Shown here in pieces: positions 1-5,615 of a stretch of DNA of 7,221 bases. Position 1 is the stretch's first letter. Each line of letters starts with the position of its first letter. Where the stretch lies: NCBI GenBank assembly GCA_015654495.1, contig JAATGW010000143.1, positions 1-7,221 on the forward strand, in the 5' to 3' direction. The translations under genes and the position numbers were made by a program. The notes under the pieces were generated by a model. It searched no databases and was not told the DNA's origin. It worked only from the letters and a program-made list of their open reading frames with translations. The stretch is from Chitinophagales bacterium. GTDB taxonomy: Bacteria; Bacteroidota; Bacteroidia; Chitinophagales; Chitinophagaceae.

Positions 1-97
1 AATTTTAATTCTTGATCATGATACGCTTACCTTTTCACATTGGAAACAATGACTTGAGCAAGGCGTAGTCGCGTATCTTTCTATAATTGAACACGAA

Positions 98-121
98 TTT
101 GCAATTCAACCTTTACTTTTG
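98..121 (+). promoter_or_regulatory. Possible Bacteroidota-type promoter for the small membrane protein gene
   Basis: Positions 114-121 read TACTTTTG, an exact match to the TAnnTTTG -7 element of Bacteroidota sigma factors. A TTTG lies at 98-101, but the gap of 12 nt is shorter than the usual 17-21 nt, so only the -7 box is convincing. Transcription would start near 128 and leave a leader of about 45 nt before the ATG at 174. Such an 8-mer can occur by chance in AT-rich DNA. Confidence 0.35.
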
Positions 122-173
122 CTAGAACAGGGTGTTAATATTAAAGCAGGATTGACTCGAATTTCCACCTGCA

Positions 174-374
174 ATGGATAAGAAAACTATAGTCTACCTT
201 GTAATAGCAAGTATATTACTTACATTCTTTTTTTGGGTAAAAGACTTTCCGGTTCTTGGCCTGGGAGTAAAAGAATGGCTCCTCAATGTTGTTGACTTTC
301 TAATAAAAAAATCACCTCTTTTAATTTCGATCTTTTTGTATTCAAACGCAATAATTCGATTTCTAAAAAAGTAA
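174..374 (+). CDS. Putative small membrane protein, two predicted helices
   Basis: This is a 66-residue ORF of no family I recognise. Two hydrophobic segments are visible, about residues 4-22 (rich in I, L, V, F, ending in FFFWV) and about 47-64, joined by a stretch with a few charged residues (KDF, KEW, DF) and a lysine pair near 45-46. It ends in the basic RFLKK. A small inner-membrane hairpin protein fits the sequence. The ATG at 174 has no Shine-Dalgarno site, as is usual in Bacteroidota, and a TAnnTTTG-like box sits about 50 nt upstream. It stands alone: no same-strand gene follows and the next genes are on the opposite strand. AT-rich DNA easily gives short hydrophobic ORFs by chance, so its reality is uncertain. 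Confidence 0.4.
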   Translation: MDKKTIVYLVIASILLTFFFWVKDFPVLGLGVKEWLLNVVDFLIKKSPLLISIFLYSNAIIRFLKK

Positions 375-490
375 ACTGCTGCCAGGTTAACCGTTAATCG
401 TCAATTGTATCACTATCGGTTACTATATTTCTTCTTATATGTTCTCTCCTATTTAGGGCCTGCTGATTAAGAGTGGCGTAGGCAATGATC

Positions 491-518
491 AGCTCCGGCA
501 GGAGCTTCCTGTTTGTAG
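491..518 (+). repeat. GCTCC/GGAGC hairpin repeat, copy 1 (forward)
   Basis: AGCTCC (491-496), loop GGCA, then GGAGCT (501-506) form a perfect 6-bp stem. The stem is followed by TCCTGTTTGTAG (507-518). The same 12-nt tail occurs in inverse orientation beside copy 4 (702-713). The layout, a short hairpin with a conserved one-sided tail, is like REP-type dispersed repeats. Membership of a genome-wide family is inferred. Confidence 0.75.
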
Positions 519-549
519 TATGGGATAGCAATTTTGTGGCCCTATTCAA

Positions 550-571
550 CGCTCCGTCAGGAGCGTCCTGT
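550..571 (+). repeat. GCTCC/GGAGC hairpin repeat, copy 2 (forward)
   Basis: CGCTCC (550-555), loop GTCA, then GGAGCG (560-565) form a 6-bp stem followed by the tail TCCTGT (566-571). The 22-nt unit matches the reverse complement of copy 3 (650-671) at 21 of 22 positions; the single difference is in the loop. It has the same orientation as copy 1. Confidence 0.75.
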
Positions 572-649
572 GTAGGTCAGTTGTTCCAGAATAAAATATA
601 GTGATCCAAAATTTTTACCTCCGTGAAAAAGGGGAACAAATTTCATTTT

Positions 650-671
650 ACAGGACGCTCCTGTCGGAGCG
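650..671 (-). repeat. GCTCC/GGAGC hairpin repeat, copy 3 (reverse)
   Basis: CGCTCC (656-661), loop TGTC, and GGAGCG (666-671) form the stem. The tail ACAGGA (650-655) is on the left, so the unit is inverted relative to copies 1 and 2. With copy 2 it makes a 22-bp inverted repeat with one mismatch and a spacer of 78 nt. Confidence 0.75.
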
Positions 672-701
672 ATCAATGTGTTTGTCTGAAAAATCGACTG
701 G

Positions 702-728
702 CTACAAACAGGAGGCTCCATAGGAGCC
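702..728 (-). repeat. GCTCC/GGAGC hairpin repeat, copy 4 (reverse)
   Basis: GGCTCC (714-719), loop ATA, and GGAGCC (723-728) form the stem. The tail CTACAAACAGGA (702-713) is the exact reverse complement of the copy 1 tail. Copies 1 and 4 are therefore an outer inverted pair and copies 2 and 3 an inner pair, giving a nested 1-2-3'-4' order over 491-728. Confidence 0.75.
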
Positions 729-756
729 GGGGACTCAGCTTGGCGGCAAATGAATT

Positions 757-770
757 CATCTCCGGAGATG
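757..770. repeat. Perfect 14-bp palindrome
   Basis: CATCTCCGGAGATG is a perfect palindrome with no loop. Its CTCCGGAG core resembles the GCTCC/GGAGC stems of the hairpin cluster that ends about 30 bp to the left, so it may be a degenerate relative. It could equally be a binding site for a dimeric protein. No function can be assigned. Confidence 0.5.
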
Positions 771-871
771 CATGATTATTTGAACCTTTGTCAAAAATCC
801 TTGCATGTCATTTCTTAAAAATCCTTTTCAAGGCCTAGTCCATAGCGATTTTCATTTGTAACAGCAGGCCA

Positions 872-885
872 CCTATGCACATAGG
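872..885. repeat. Short inverted repeat CCTATG-CA-CATAGG
   Basis: Two 6-bp arms are separated by 2 nt. It lies about 90 bp past the 3' end of abiEii. The loop is too small for a stable RNA hairpin as drawn, so a protein-binding site or chance are the alternatives. Confidence 0.35.
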
Positions 886-972
886 AGGAGGAGCACAGAT
901 CACATACCATTAATGGCCGGGCGAAACGTTTAGACAATAGTTACATGACACTGGTATGTTGCGAGTAAATTT

Positions 973-1830
973 TTATTTATCGAGGAACCGAATACGCTTT
1001 GCCAACTCTCTGAAATAATCACGCGACCAAATCTCAAGAGGCTTATCATCGGGTATGAAACGAACGATGTCATCTTTGATGTAATCTATTGAAACCTGGT
1101 CGATCTTATCGATCAGCAGCTGCATGAATTCCTCTTTGCTCATGGTTTCTTTTTTCCAGTCACTTCTTTGAATGGAACGGCTGATGAAGTGTTGCAGATG
1201 CAGGGCAATATTATTTCTGACATACCACTCCAGATCGAACCAATATCTTCCCTTGACGCGGCCTTTCCATTTCCTGAAAAGTAACGCATGCATCTTTCCT
1301 GCAAAGAGATCAGGAGCGGTAAAGCATTTAGTGTAAAATGAAAAAGGTCGCAACAACAATTTTTCTTCTGTTGTAAATCCAGGTGGCGGATTGGTATCAA
1401 GTTCCAGTTTGATTTTGATATCGGGGCGCATTCCAATCTTCTCTTGCGGAATAATCCCTTTCAGTATTAGTTCCTTCCATTCGGTACCAGGCTTTAAGAA
1501 CGCAGAATCAACTGCCGTTTGCTTACTCTTAATCATCTCTTTTACAGTCACGTCAATGCCAAGCGCATTGAACTCCATTAGCATTCCATCCAGATAAGGT
1601 TGAAGCTGAAAATCCGGGTTTCCTTCCAATAGCGAAAAGTCGAGGTCTTCAGAAAATCGCTTTACACCATAAAATATCCTGAGTGCAGTTCCGCCATAAA
1701 ACGCAGCTTTCTCGAAAAAGCCGCTTCGCTGCAGACCCGCGAGCGCAATCTCCTGCATTATTTCCCTCAAAGCGTTTTCCGCTTCGTCGAGGTTTGCTGG
1801 TTTATAATCCCCGAGCCATTCCCTGATCAT
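973..1830 (-). CDS. abiEii: AbiEii/AbiGii-family nucleotidyltransferase toxin
   Basis: This 285-residue protein is the toxin of an AbiE-type (type IV) toxin-antitoxin system. The family holds nucleotidyltransferase-fold proteins that transfer nucleotides (GTP-preferring in the studied case) and arrest growth, and in some cases abort phage infection. Visible motifs are FYGGTALR with G46-G47-T48, then RFSEDLDFS with S60, D62 and D64 as the metal-binding signature; KIKLELDTNPP (about 139-149); and DLFAGKMHALLFR (174-186), whose K179 fits the conserved lysine. These are followed by KGRYWFDLEWY (193-203) with R195 and D199. All catalytic motifs look intact and the length is usual for the family, so the toxin is probably active. 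The ATG at 1830 overlaps the abiEi stop as ATGA, which implies translational coupling and co-transcription from the promoter upstream of abiEi. A stand-alone nucleotidyltransferase role is a less likely alternative. Confidence 0.92.
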   Translation of the reverse strand: MIREWLGDYKPANLDEAENALREIMQEIALAGLQRSGFFEKAAFYGGTALRIFYGVKRFSEDLDFSLLEGNPDFQLQPYLDGMLMEFNALGIDVTVKEMIKSKQTAVDSAFLKPGTEWKELILKGIIPQEKIGMRPDIKIKLELDTNPPPGFTTEEKLLLRPFSFYTKCFTAPDLFAGKMHALLFRKWKGRVKGRYWFDLEWYVRNNIALHLQHFISRSIQRSDWKKETMSKEEFMQLLIDKIDQVSIDYIKDDIVRFIPDDKPLEIWSRDYFRELAKRIRFLDK

Positions 1831-2465
1831 AGTTCATTCAATGTTTTAATAAGAATGGAGATACTATCCTGTTTTGGCGCGCCTTTAATATAATCACTGA
1901 TCAGGCTTGAATTTATTTCTCTAAGATTTTCCTTGCTTATCCGCAGATCCTCTGTGAGATATTCCCTGGTTTGCTTTACGCTTCTGAGCTTTAACCCTGA
2001 TGTCGTGACGATCTTATCACACAACGACTTTTCCTTTCCCGCGATGAGAGCCATCTGCCGTGATGCCAGTTCCACACTTTGTATTCCAAATGAATAATAT
2101 GGCAAAGGAAGTCTGATATACCTGAATCTTCCTGCAGGTGTCTTGTATGTCTTTGCCAGGTTTGTCGTCATCGAAAGTGTTTCATACACGCGTTCAGGGA
2201 TCAATCCCCAATAGGAAAGCGCTGAATCCGAGGACACATAACTGGGTCCCCAAAGGTGATTAGCGAGAAGTAATTTCTCAGGCCCCTGTATTGACGATTG
2301 GGGACCAGGTATGAATACCCCTCTTTTTACCTGGGTGAGTATGTTCTGTTTCACCAATTCGTTGATTTTGTCATAGGGACGCCGGTAATCCTGCAGTAAA
2401 TCCATCAGGATTTGCCGGGTAAGGGGTTGTCCTGAATAATCCTTTATTTCTTCTATAAAACTCAT
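1827..2465 (-). CDS. abiEi: AbiEi-family antitoxin / transcriptional autorepressor
   Basis: This 212-residue protein is the partner of the AbiEii toxin encoded immediately downstream. In characterised systems AbiEi neutralises the toxin without stable binding and represses its own promoter through inverted repeats. A winged helix-turn-helix occupies about residues 15-54, with the wing as VKRGVFIPGP. It is followed by the family signature GPSYVSSDSALSYWGLIPE (73-91) and AGKEKSLCDKIV (142-153), which corresponds to the EKALCDK-type motif of this family. The C-terminal part, about 155-212, is the expected helical region. The ATG at 2465 is preceded by an A-rich leader and lies 21 bp from a TCGG-N7-CCGA box in a 110-bp inverted repeat, which suits autoregulation. 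No truncation or frameshift is seen. Antitoxin function is inferred from family and gene order. Confidence 0.9.
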   Translation of the reverse strand: MSFIEEIKDYSGQPLTRQILMDLLQDYRRPYDKINELVKQNILTQVKRGVFIPGPQSSIQGPEKLLLANHLWGPSYVSSDSALSYWGLIPERVYETLSMTTNLAKTYKTPAGRFRYIRLPLPYYSFGIQSVELASRQMALIAGKEKSLCDKIVTTSGLKLRSVKQTREYLTEDLRISKENLREINSSLISDYIKGAPKQDSISILIKTLNEL

Positions 2466-2485
2466 TTGTACTTTTACTTATCAAA

Positions 2486-2504
2486 TATCGGATTTTTTCC
2501 GATA
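2486..2504. promoter_or_regulatory. Operator-like box 1, proximal to abiEi
   Basis: TATCGGA and TCCGATA form perfect 7-bp arms around a 5-T spacer. It begins 21 bp upstream of the abiEi ATG, where a bound repressor would block transcription or early elongation. It is the more perfect of two related boxes, and the natural first binding site for AbiEi. On the coding strand the loop reads as a short A run. Confidence 0.6.
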
Positions 2505-2550
2505 AATTATTAATAATTGTACATAAATAGGTATGATATTTTATTAATAA

Positions 2551-2565
2551 TCGGAAAATAACCGA
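2551..2565. promoter_or_regulatory. Operator-like box 2, distal
   Basis: TCGG (2551-2554), seven bases, and CCGA (2562-2565) repeat the core of box 1. The two box centres (2495 and 2558) are 63 bp apart, equal to six turns at 10.5 bp per turn. Two bound dimers would therefore face the same side of the DNA, which would allow cooperative binding or looping. The AraC-type pseudogene remnant begins 110 bp to the right of this box. Confidence 0.55.
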
Positions 2566-2675
2566 CGATTAATAAGTAAAATGACAGAAATTAATAGCAT
2601 GATGCCTATTTTAATGGACTGCACCAATACCATTAATCAATAAAATTTAGTACGAGGCCTAAAGAAACCGGACTA

Positions 2676-3008
2676 ATGGAAGCAATCTCATCCATACGAA
2701 GAGATCACAGGGTTTCTGAGAAAAACAGCCAGAGTAAAGGAAATGTAGCAGGCAGATCTCCTAAAAAATTTGCTTCAATTGTTCGTTTCAACACTGTGCA
2801 GGATGACCTGAAGAAAATAAGATCGCTTAAGGAAATCTGCTGCGAAAATTAATTTCTTCGACCAGGCTCACTTCATCAAGATTTCAAAGTATACCCAGGA
2901 GACAGTCCTGAACATTTCAAACGCTTCATGCAAAAAAACGATTTTTTACAATCACAGTGGCTTGGATTGTTACAGTTTTGCATTGCGATCTTACTTCAAA
3001 AGCAGTAA
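2676..3008 (+). pseudogene. Decayed AraC-type transcriptional regulator (C-terminal HTH part)
   Basis: The first segment opens at an ATG at 2676 and reads to an in-frame TAA at 2850-2852. It contains SPKKFASIVRFN and SLKEICCEN, which match the link between the two HTHs and the start of the second recognition region in AraC/XylS proteins (usual form SPK.FARIVRF ... SLTDIAYECGFFDQSHFIKDFK). After the stop, the next segment continues one frame over from 2854 as FFDQAHFIK. At about 2880 one base appears lost, and the original frame resumes as DFKVYPGDSPEHFKRFMQKN, reaching a TAA at 3006-3008. The first HTH is largely missing between residues RRDH and VSEKN, and there is no N-terminal ligand domain. 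So the gene is broken by truncation, an internal deletion, a stop and two frameshifts. It may once have regulated the downstream DUF1398 gene; that is a guess from position. Confidence 0.8.
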
Positions 3009-3098
3009 GAAAAAATCAATACCGGTCATTTTGAAGGGCTGTGCATCATGGTGCGCACCATTCCAATAAACCGGCTAACAATTAAAAACAATAAAACA

Positions 3099-3488
3099 AT
3101 GTTTACAGTAGAACAGATCAATGAAGCCCACGGCAAAGTAAAATCAGGAGCCGACTTCCCTGCTTATATTCAGGATATCAAAAAGCTGGGAGTAAGCTAC
3201 TATGAAACTTTTGTATCAGATGGACATACGGAGTTTTATGGTGCGAATAATTACAAAACGGCATCGCCGGCAAAGTTCGAACCATTGTCAATTGCCGGAA
3301 CATGTGAAAAAGAACAATTCAAAGCTGACTTAAAAGAGCATCAGCAAGGTAAAACTGATTACCCAACATTCGTCAGGATAAGCGCAAATCTTGGCATTGA
3401 AAAATGGGCAGTGAGTATACAACAAATGACCTGTACCTATTATGACAAATCCGGAAATGAAATTCTGGTAGAAAATATACCTCATTAA
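3099..3488 (+). CDS. DUF1398 family protein (YbcV-like)
   Basis: This 129-residue soluble protein belongs, by pattern, to DUF1398, the family of E. coli YbcV, whose function is not established. Visible hallmarks are FTVEQINEAHGKVKSGADFPAYIQ at the N-terminus, LGVSYYETFVSDGHTEFYG (30-48), and a C-terminal LGIEKWAVSIQQMTCTYYDKSGNE (97-120). There is no signal peptide or membrane segment, so it is probably cytoplasmic. I chose the ATG at 3099 because family homology begins there and an A-rich leader precedes it. The in-frame ATG at 3048 would add 17 residues that do not look family-like. It ends in a tandem TAATAA stop. A decayed AraC-type gene lies just upstream on the same strand, and the operon on the other side is convergent. 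No truncation is evident. Confidence 0.85.
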   Translation: MFTVEQINEAHGKVKSGADFPAYIQDIKKLGVSYYETFVSDGHTEFYGANNYKTASPAKFEPLSIAGTCEKEQFKADLKEHQQGKTDYPTFVRISANLGIEKWAVSIQQMTCTYYDKSGNEILVENIPH

Positions 3489-3701
3489 TAAATTCAAAAT
3501 GAATGGAACGATGAAATTACAATCATTCCATCGGGAGAGATGAAACTGAAAGAAAATATATCAATCCGGTTTAAGAATCTTTATGTCTGATATTAAATCA
3601 TTGCTGCTCATCTTTTCAGTAAGGATGGCAGGATTCAATCCGGAAAAGGAATTTGCCTTAAACTTAAACCTTCCGTACTATAGGCAAATAGTAATGGCTA
3701 G
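3489..3701. other. Convergent intergenic region without a supported gene
   Basis: This is the 3' side of both neighbouring genes. The one clear element is the hairpin at 3503-3531. After the TAATAA stop of the DUF1398 gene, the same frame stays open for a further 32 codons, from 3492 to a TGA at 3588-3590. It has no start codon of its own and is not called as a gene. No intrinsic terminator is seen for the opposing minus-strand operon. Confidence 0.4.
3503..3531 (+). terminator. Possible hairpin after the DUF1398 gene (weak terminator)
   Basis: ATGGAACGAT (3503-3512) pairs with ATCATTCCAT (3522-3531), leaving one C-A mismatch and a 9-nt loop. It lies 15 nt beyond the stop codon, a good place for a 3'-end structure. 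There is no U tract after it, so classical intrinsic termination is doubtful. It may simply protect the transcript end. Confidence 0.3.
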
Positions 3702-3956
3702 TCATATACCTTGAAAAAATTCTTCTCCATCCTGATATTGTTGATGAACATAATTACCTTTTATCCTTTTGTGCGCCTGGGGATTAATACTGATCACATA
3801 ATTATCAGGATAAGAATTATAGCCACATGCAATAAACTGATTATTTCTGATCGTGACGTCCATTACAGGCCCGGATTCATACCAGCCTGAAGCATCTTCT
3901 CTGACAAAAATATCTCCAGGGTTTAAGACCTCCGAAGTGATAAAGAGCTTGTGCAA
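3702..3956 (-). CDS. Hypothetical 84-residue protein, last gene of the S10/amidohydrolase run
   Basis: I do not recognise the family. The predicted 84-residue protein is polar and rich in aromatic, Gly, Asn and Asp residues (SGWYESGPVMDV, NNQFIACGYNSYPDNYV), suggesting a small beta-rich soluble domain, and it ends in a charged tail with QDGEEFFQGI. There is no signal peptide, unlike the two genes before it, and a single cysteine. The start used here is TTG at 3956: an in-frame stop lies three codons upstream and no ATG is available before residue 32, so either TTG is the true start or the gene has lost its 5' end. It lies 37 nt after the amidohydrolase stop on the same strand, so co-transcription is plausible. 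Its codons and composition look protein-like, but it is the least certain gene of the operon. Confidence 0.5.
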   Translation of the reverse strand: MHKLFITSEVLNPGDIFVREDASGWYESGPVMDVTIRNNQFIACGYNSYPDNYVISINPQAHKRIKGNYVHQQYQDGEEFFQGI

Positions 3957-3993
3957 TAAAGAAGCTCACAACCGATCATTTTAGATATTGATA

Positions 3994-5580
3994 TTATTCC
4001 AAACCTGGTTGAATTATTTTAAATCCTGTTCTTAATTTTTCTTTTGCTACCATATCTTTTACATCCTGAAGTAATTTTTTGGCATCGTAGATGATGCCGT
4101 CTTTTATTGTGTACTTTACGCCACCAACACGTATCACTTCATTTTTTTCCGTAACTCTCACGGCACCTATTCCATAAAGCGTCTGAAGATTTTCAAGCGG
4201 GTTTTCTTCTGTAATTACAAAATCAGCAAGCTTTCCCACTTCTACTGAACCAATTTCCTTTTCCATACCCAGCGATTGTGCTCCATTTAATGTTGCCGCT
4301 TTAATAATCTCCAGCGGATGAAATCCCGCTTCGCGCATCAGCTGCATTTCTGTTACATATGCAAACCCATACAGATTATAAATAAATCCGGCATCGGTGC
4401 CAATGGTAACGCGACCGCCGCGGTTTTTGTATTCATTTACAAATGCCATCCATAAACGATAATTTTCTTTCCACTGGATTTCAAGCTCCGTTCCCCATGA
4501 AAACCAGTAAGAGCCATGGGCTCCTCTTTTTGGTCGGTAGTATTCCCACAATGCCGGCCAGGTATATTCCTGGTGCCACTCAGCCATTCTCAGTGCCATG
4601 AGGTCGCGGTTGGCGAGATAGGCAACAAAAGTTGGAGAAAGTGTAAAATCGAGAGATACCAATTCATCAATTACCTTATTCCATTTTTCAGAATGAGGGG
4701 GTGCAGCCTGTTTCCATAATGTACCTGCTTCTCCAAAACGGTTTTGTTCATCCTGGTAATTGTAATCAAGAGAATAATGCTGTACCGTGCGGTCGGTGAA
4801 CAACGCTTCCGGTACACCATACCAATGTTCCATTGCATTAAGCCCTGCTCTTGCACTGTTCAAAGCATTCCACCTCCCTACATACGGCTGGGAATGATGC
4901 ATCATGGAACGCAGACCGAGCTTTTTATTTTCATCAATTGCTGCGGTCATTACTTCGGGTGACTCACCAAAAAATTTAATGCCGTCTGATCCGAGCTTCG
5001 CATTATTCCGCACCCATTCGCGCGCCTGCTCCGCATTTGCGATAGGCGCCGCAGCACCCAGGCCAAAACGCGTATAGGCCTTTATCCTCGGGGCAGTAAT
5101 CTCGTTGCGACTGCTTTTGTTTTTTTCGTCCAACACCCAGTCGAGGCCATTGGTGCTGCCCGCTTCCTTCACCGTTGTAACCCCGTGTCCCATCCAGAGT
5201 TTATATATGTATTCCGCATTGGCTACCTTTCCGTCACCACCAATATGCACATGCGAATCTACAAATCCAGGCATCAGGTACATGCCTTCCGCATTGAGTT
5301 CTTTGCCGCCGGGTTTTAACTTAGGTCGCTTTGAAGCATCAATAGGCACACCAGGATATCCTACATTCTGGATGAGTACGATGCGATTTTTTTCTACAAC
5401 AATATCAACAGGACCAATTGGCGGAGCCAGTGTCCCGTTGATGAGTGTAACGCCGCGGATGATCAGCTGGCTCCAGGGACCTTCACCCTCTTTAATCAGA
5501 GGGGCTTTTTGCGGAGCCTGTGCACTGAGGCCACCTGTTGTCACAAGAAAAAGAATAATAAATACCGTTCTCAGTTTCAT
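3994..5580 (-). CDS. Exported metal-dependent amidohydrolase
   Basis: This 528-residue amidohydrolase-superfamily enzyme would hydrolyse an amide or peptide-like bond with one or two bound metal ions. A signal peptide covers about residues 1-20 (MKLR, hydrophobic core, LSAQ), so it acts in the periplasm or outside. The N-terminal beta-sandwich strand is LIIRGVTLINGT (39-50). The TIM-barrel starts with PGFVDSHVHIGG, giving metal ligands H110 and H112. Further candidate ligands are K202 in DGIKFFGE (a likely carbamylated lysine), H228 or H229, H252 in MEHWYG, and D396 in TIGTDAGF. The C-terminal GSVEVGKLADFVI (about 443-455) returns to the sandwich domain, as in imidazolonepropionase-like and Xaa-Pro/Lys dipeptidase-like members. 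The substrate cannot be read from sequence. It follows an S10 peptidase gene after 35 nt, which favours a role in peptide breakdown. All key residues are present. Confidence 0.88.
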   Translation of the reverse strand: MKLRTVFIILFLVTTGGLSAQAPQKAPLIKEGEGPWSQLIIRGVTLINGTLAPPIGPVDIVVEKNRIVLIQNVGYPGVPIDASKRPKLKPGGKELNAEGMYLMPGFVDSHVHIGGDGKVANAEYIYKLWMGHGVTTVKEAGSTNGLDWVLDEKNKSSRNEITAPRIKAYTRFGLGAAAPIANAEQAREWVRNNAKLGSDGIKFFGESPEVMTAAIDENKKLGLRSMMHHSQPYVGRWNALNSARAGLNAMEHWYGVPEALFTDRTVQHYSLDYNYQDEQNRFGEAGTLWKQAAPPHSEKWNKVIDELVSLDFTLSPTFVAYLANRDLMALRMAEWHQEYTWPALWEYYRPKRGAHGSYWFSWGTELEIQWKENYRLWMAFVNEYKNRGGRVTIGTDAGFIYNLYGFAYVTEMQLMREAGFHPLEIIKAATLNGAQSLGMEKEIGSVEVGKLADFVITEENPLENLQTLYGIGAVRVTEKNEVIRVGGVKYTIKDGIIYDAKKLLQDVKDMVAKEKLRTGFKIIQPGLE

Positions 5581-5615
5581 AATTTTTATAGAATATTTTC
5601 TGACTCGTTATACAA

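Larger units (their letters stand above)
729..972. other. Gene-free stretch between hairpin cluster and abiEii
   Basis: No coding region is supported here. It contains the palindromes at 757-770 and 872-885, a direct repeat AAAAATCCTT (793-802 and 817-826), and an 8-bp inverted repeat ACATACCA (902-909) / TGGTATGT (952-959) just past the abiEii stop codon. That inverted repeat has a 42-nt loop and no U tract, so it is not a convincing terminator. Confidence 0.5.
2472..2581. promoter_or_regulatory. 110-bp inverted-repeat control region of abiE (double operator)
   Basis: The left arm runs, left to right, TTTTACTTAT (2472-2481), TCGG-N7-CCGA (2488-2502), TTATTAATAA (2507-2516). The right arm mirrors it: TTATTAATAA (2541-2550), TCGG-N7-CCGA (2551-2565), ATAAGTAAAA (2572-2581). 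Read on the same strand, the arms match at 35 of 41 aligned positions, with one 4-nt gap. The core 2505-2550 has only 5 G/C in 46 bp, so it would melt easily and should contain the promoter. AbiEi proteins are known to bind paired inverted repeats upstream of their own genes, so this is inferred to be the autoregulatory operator. The exact -33/-7 boxes cannot be fixed by eye. Confidence 0.7.

Noticed and set aside
2..52. Possible C-terminal tail of a gene entering from the left (16 codons to a TGA at 50-52)
   Set aside because: The stretch is too short to tell from chance and shows no recognisable motif.
656..671. GCTCC/GGAGC hairpins as intrinsic terminators
   Set aside because: None of the four stems is followed by a U tract on either strand, and no gene ends close to them in the right orientation.
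491..728. CRISPR-like array suggested by four repeated hairpin units
   Set aside because: The units are in both orientations with unequal spacing, diverge from one another and have no cas genes nearby. This is a dispersed-hairpin layout, not an array.
2505..2550. Specific -33/-7 promoter boxes for abiEi
   Set aside because: Several AT-rich hexamers fit loosely on the minus strand, but none matches TTTG-N19-TAnnTTTG well enough to choose one.
2472..2581. The 110-bp inverted repeat as a MITE
   Set aside because: No flanking target-site duplication is visible, and its position exactly over the abiEi leader favours an operator. Not fully excluded.
3048..3098. Upstream ATG at 3048 as the start of the DUF1398 protein
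   Set aside because: The added 17 residues (Arg/Asn/Lys-rich) do not match the family, which begins at the Met encoded at 3099.
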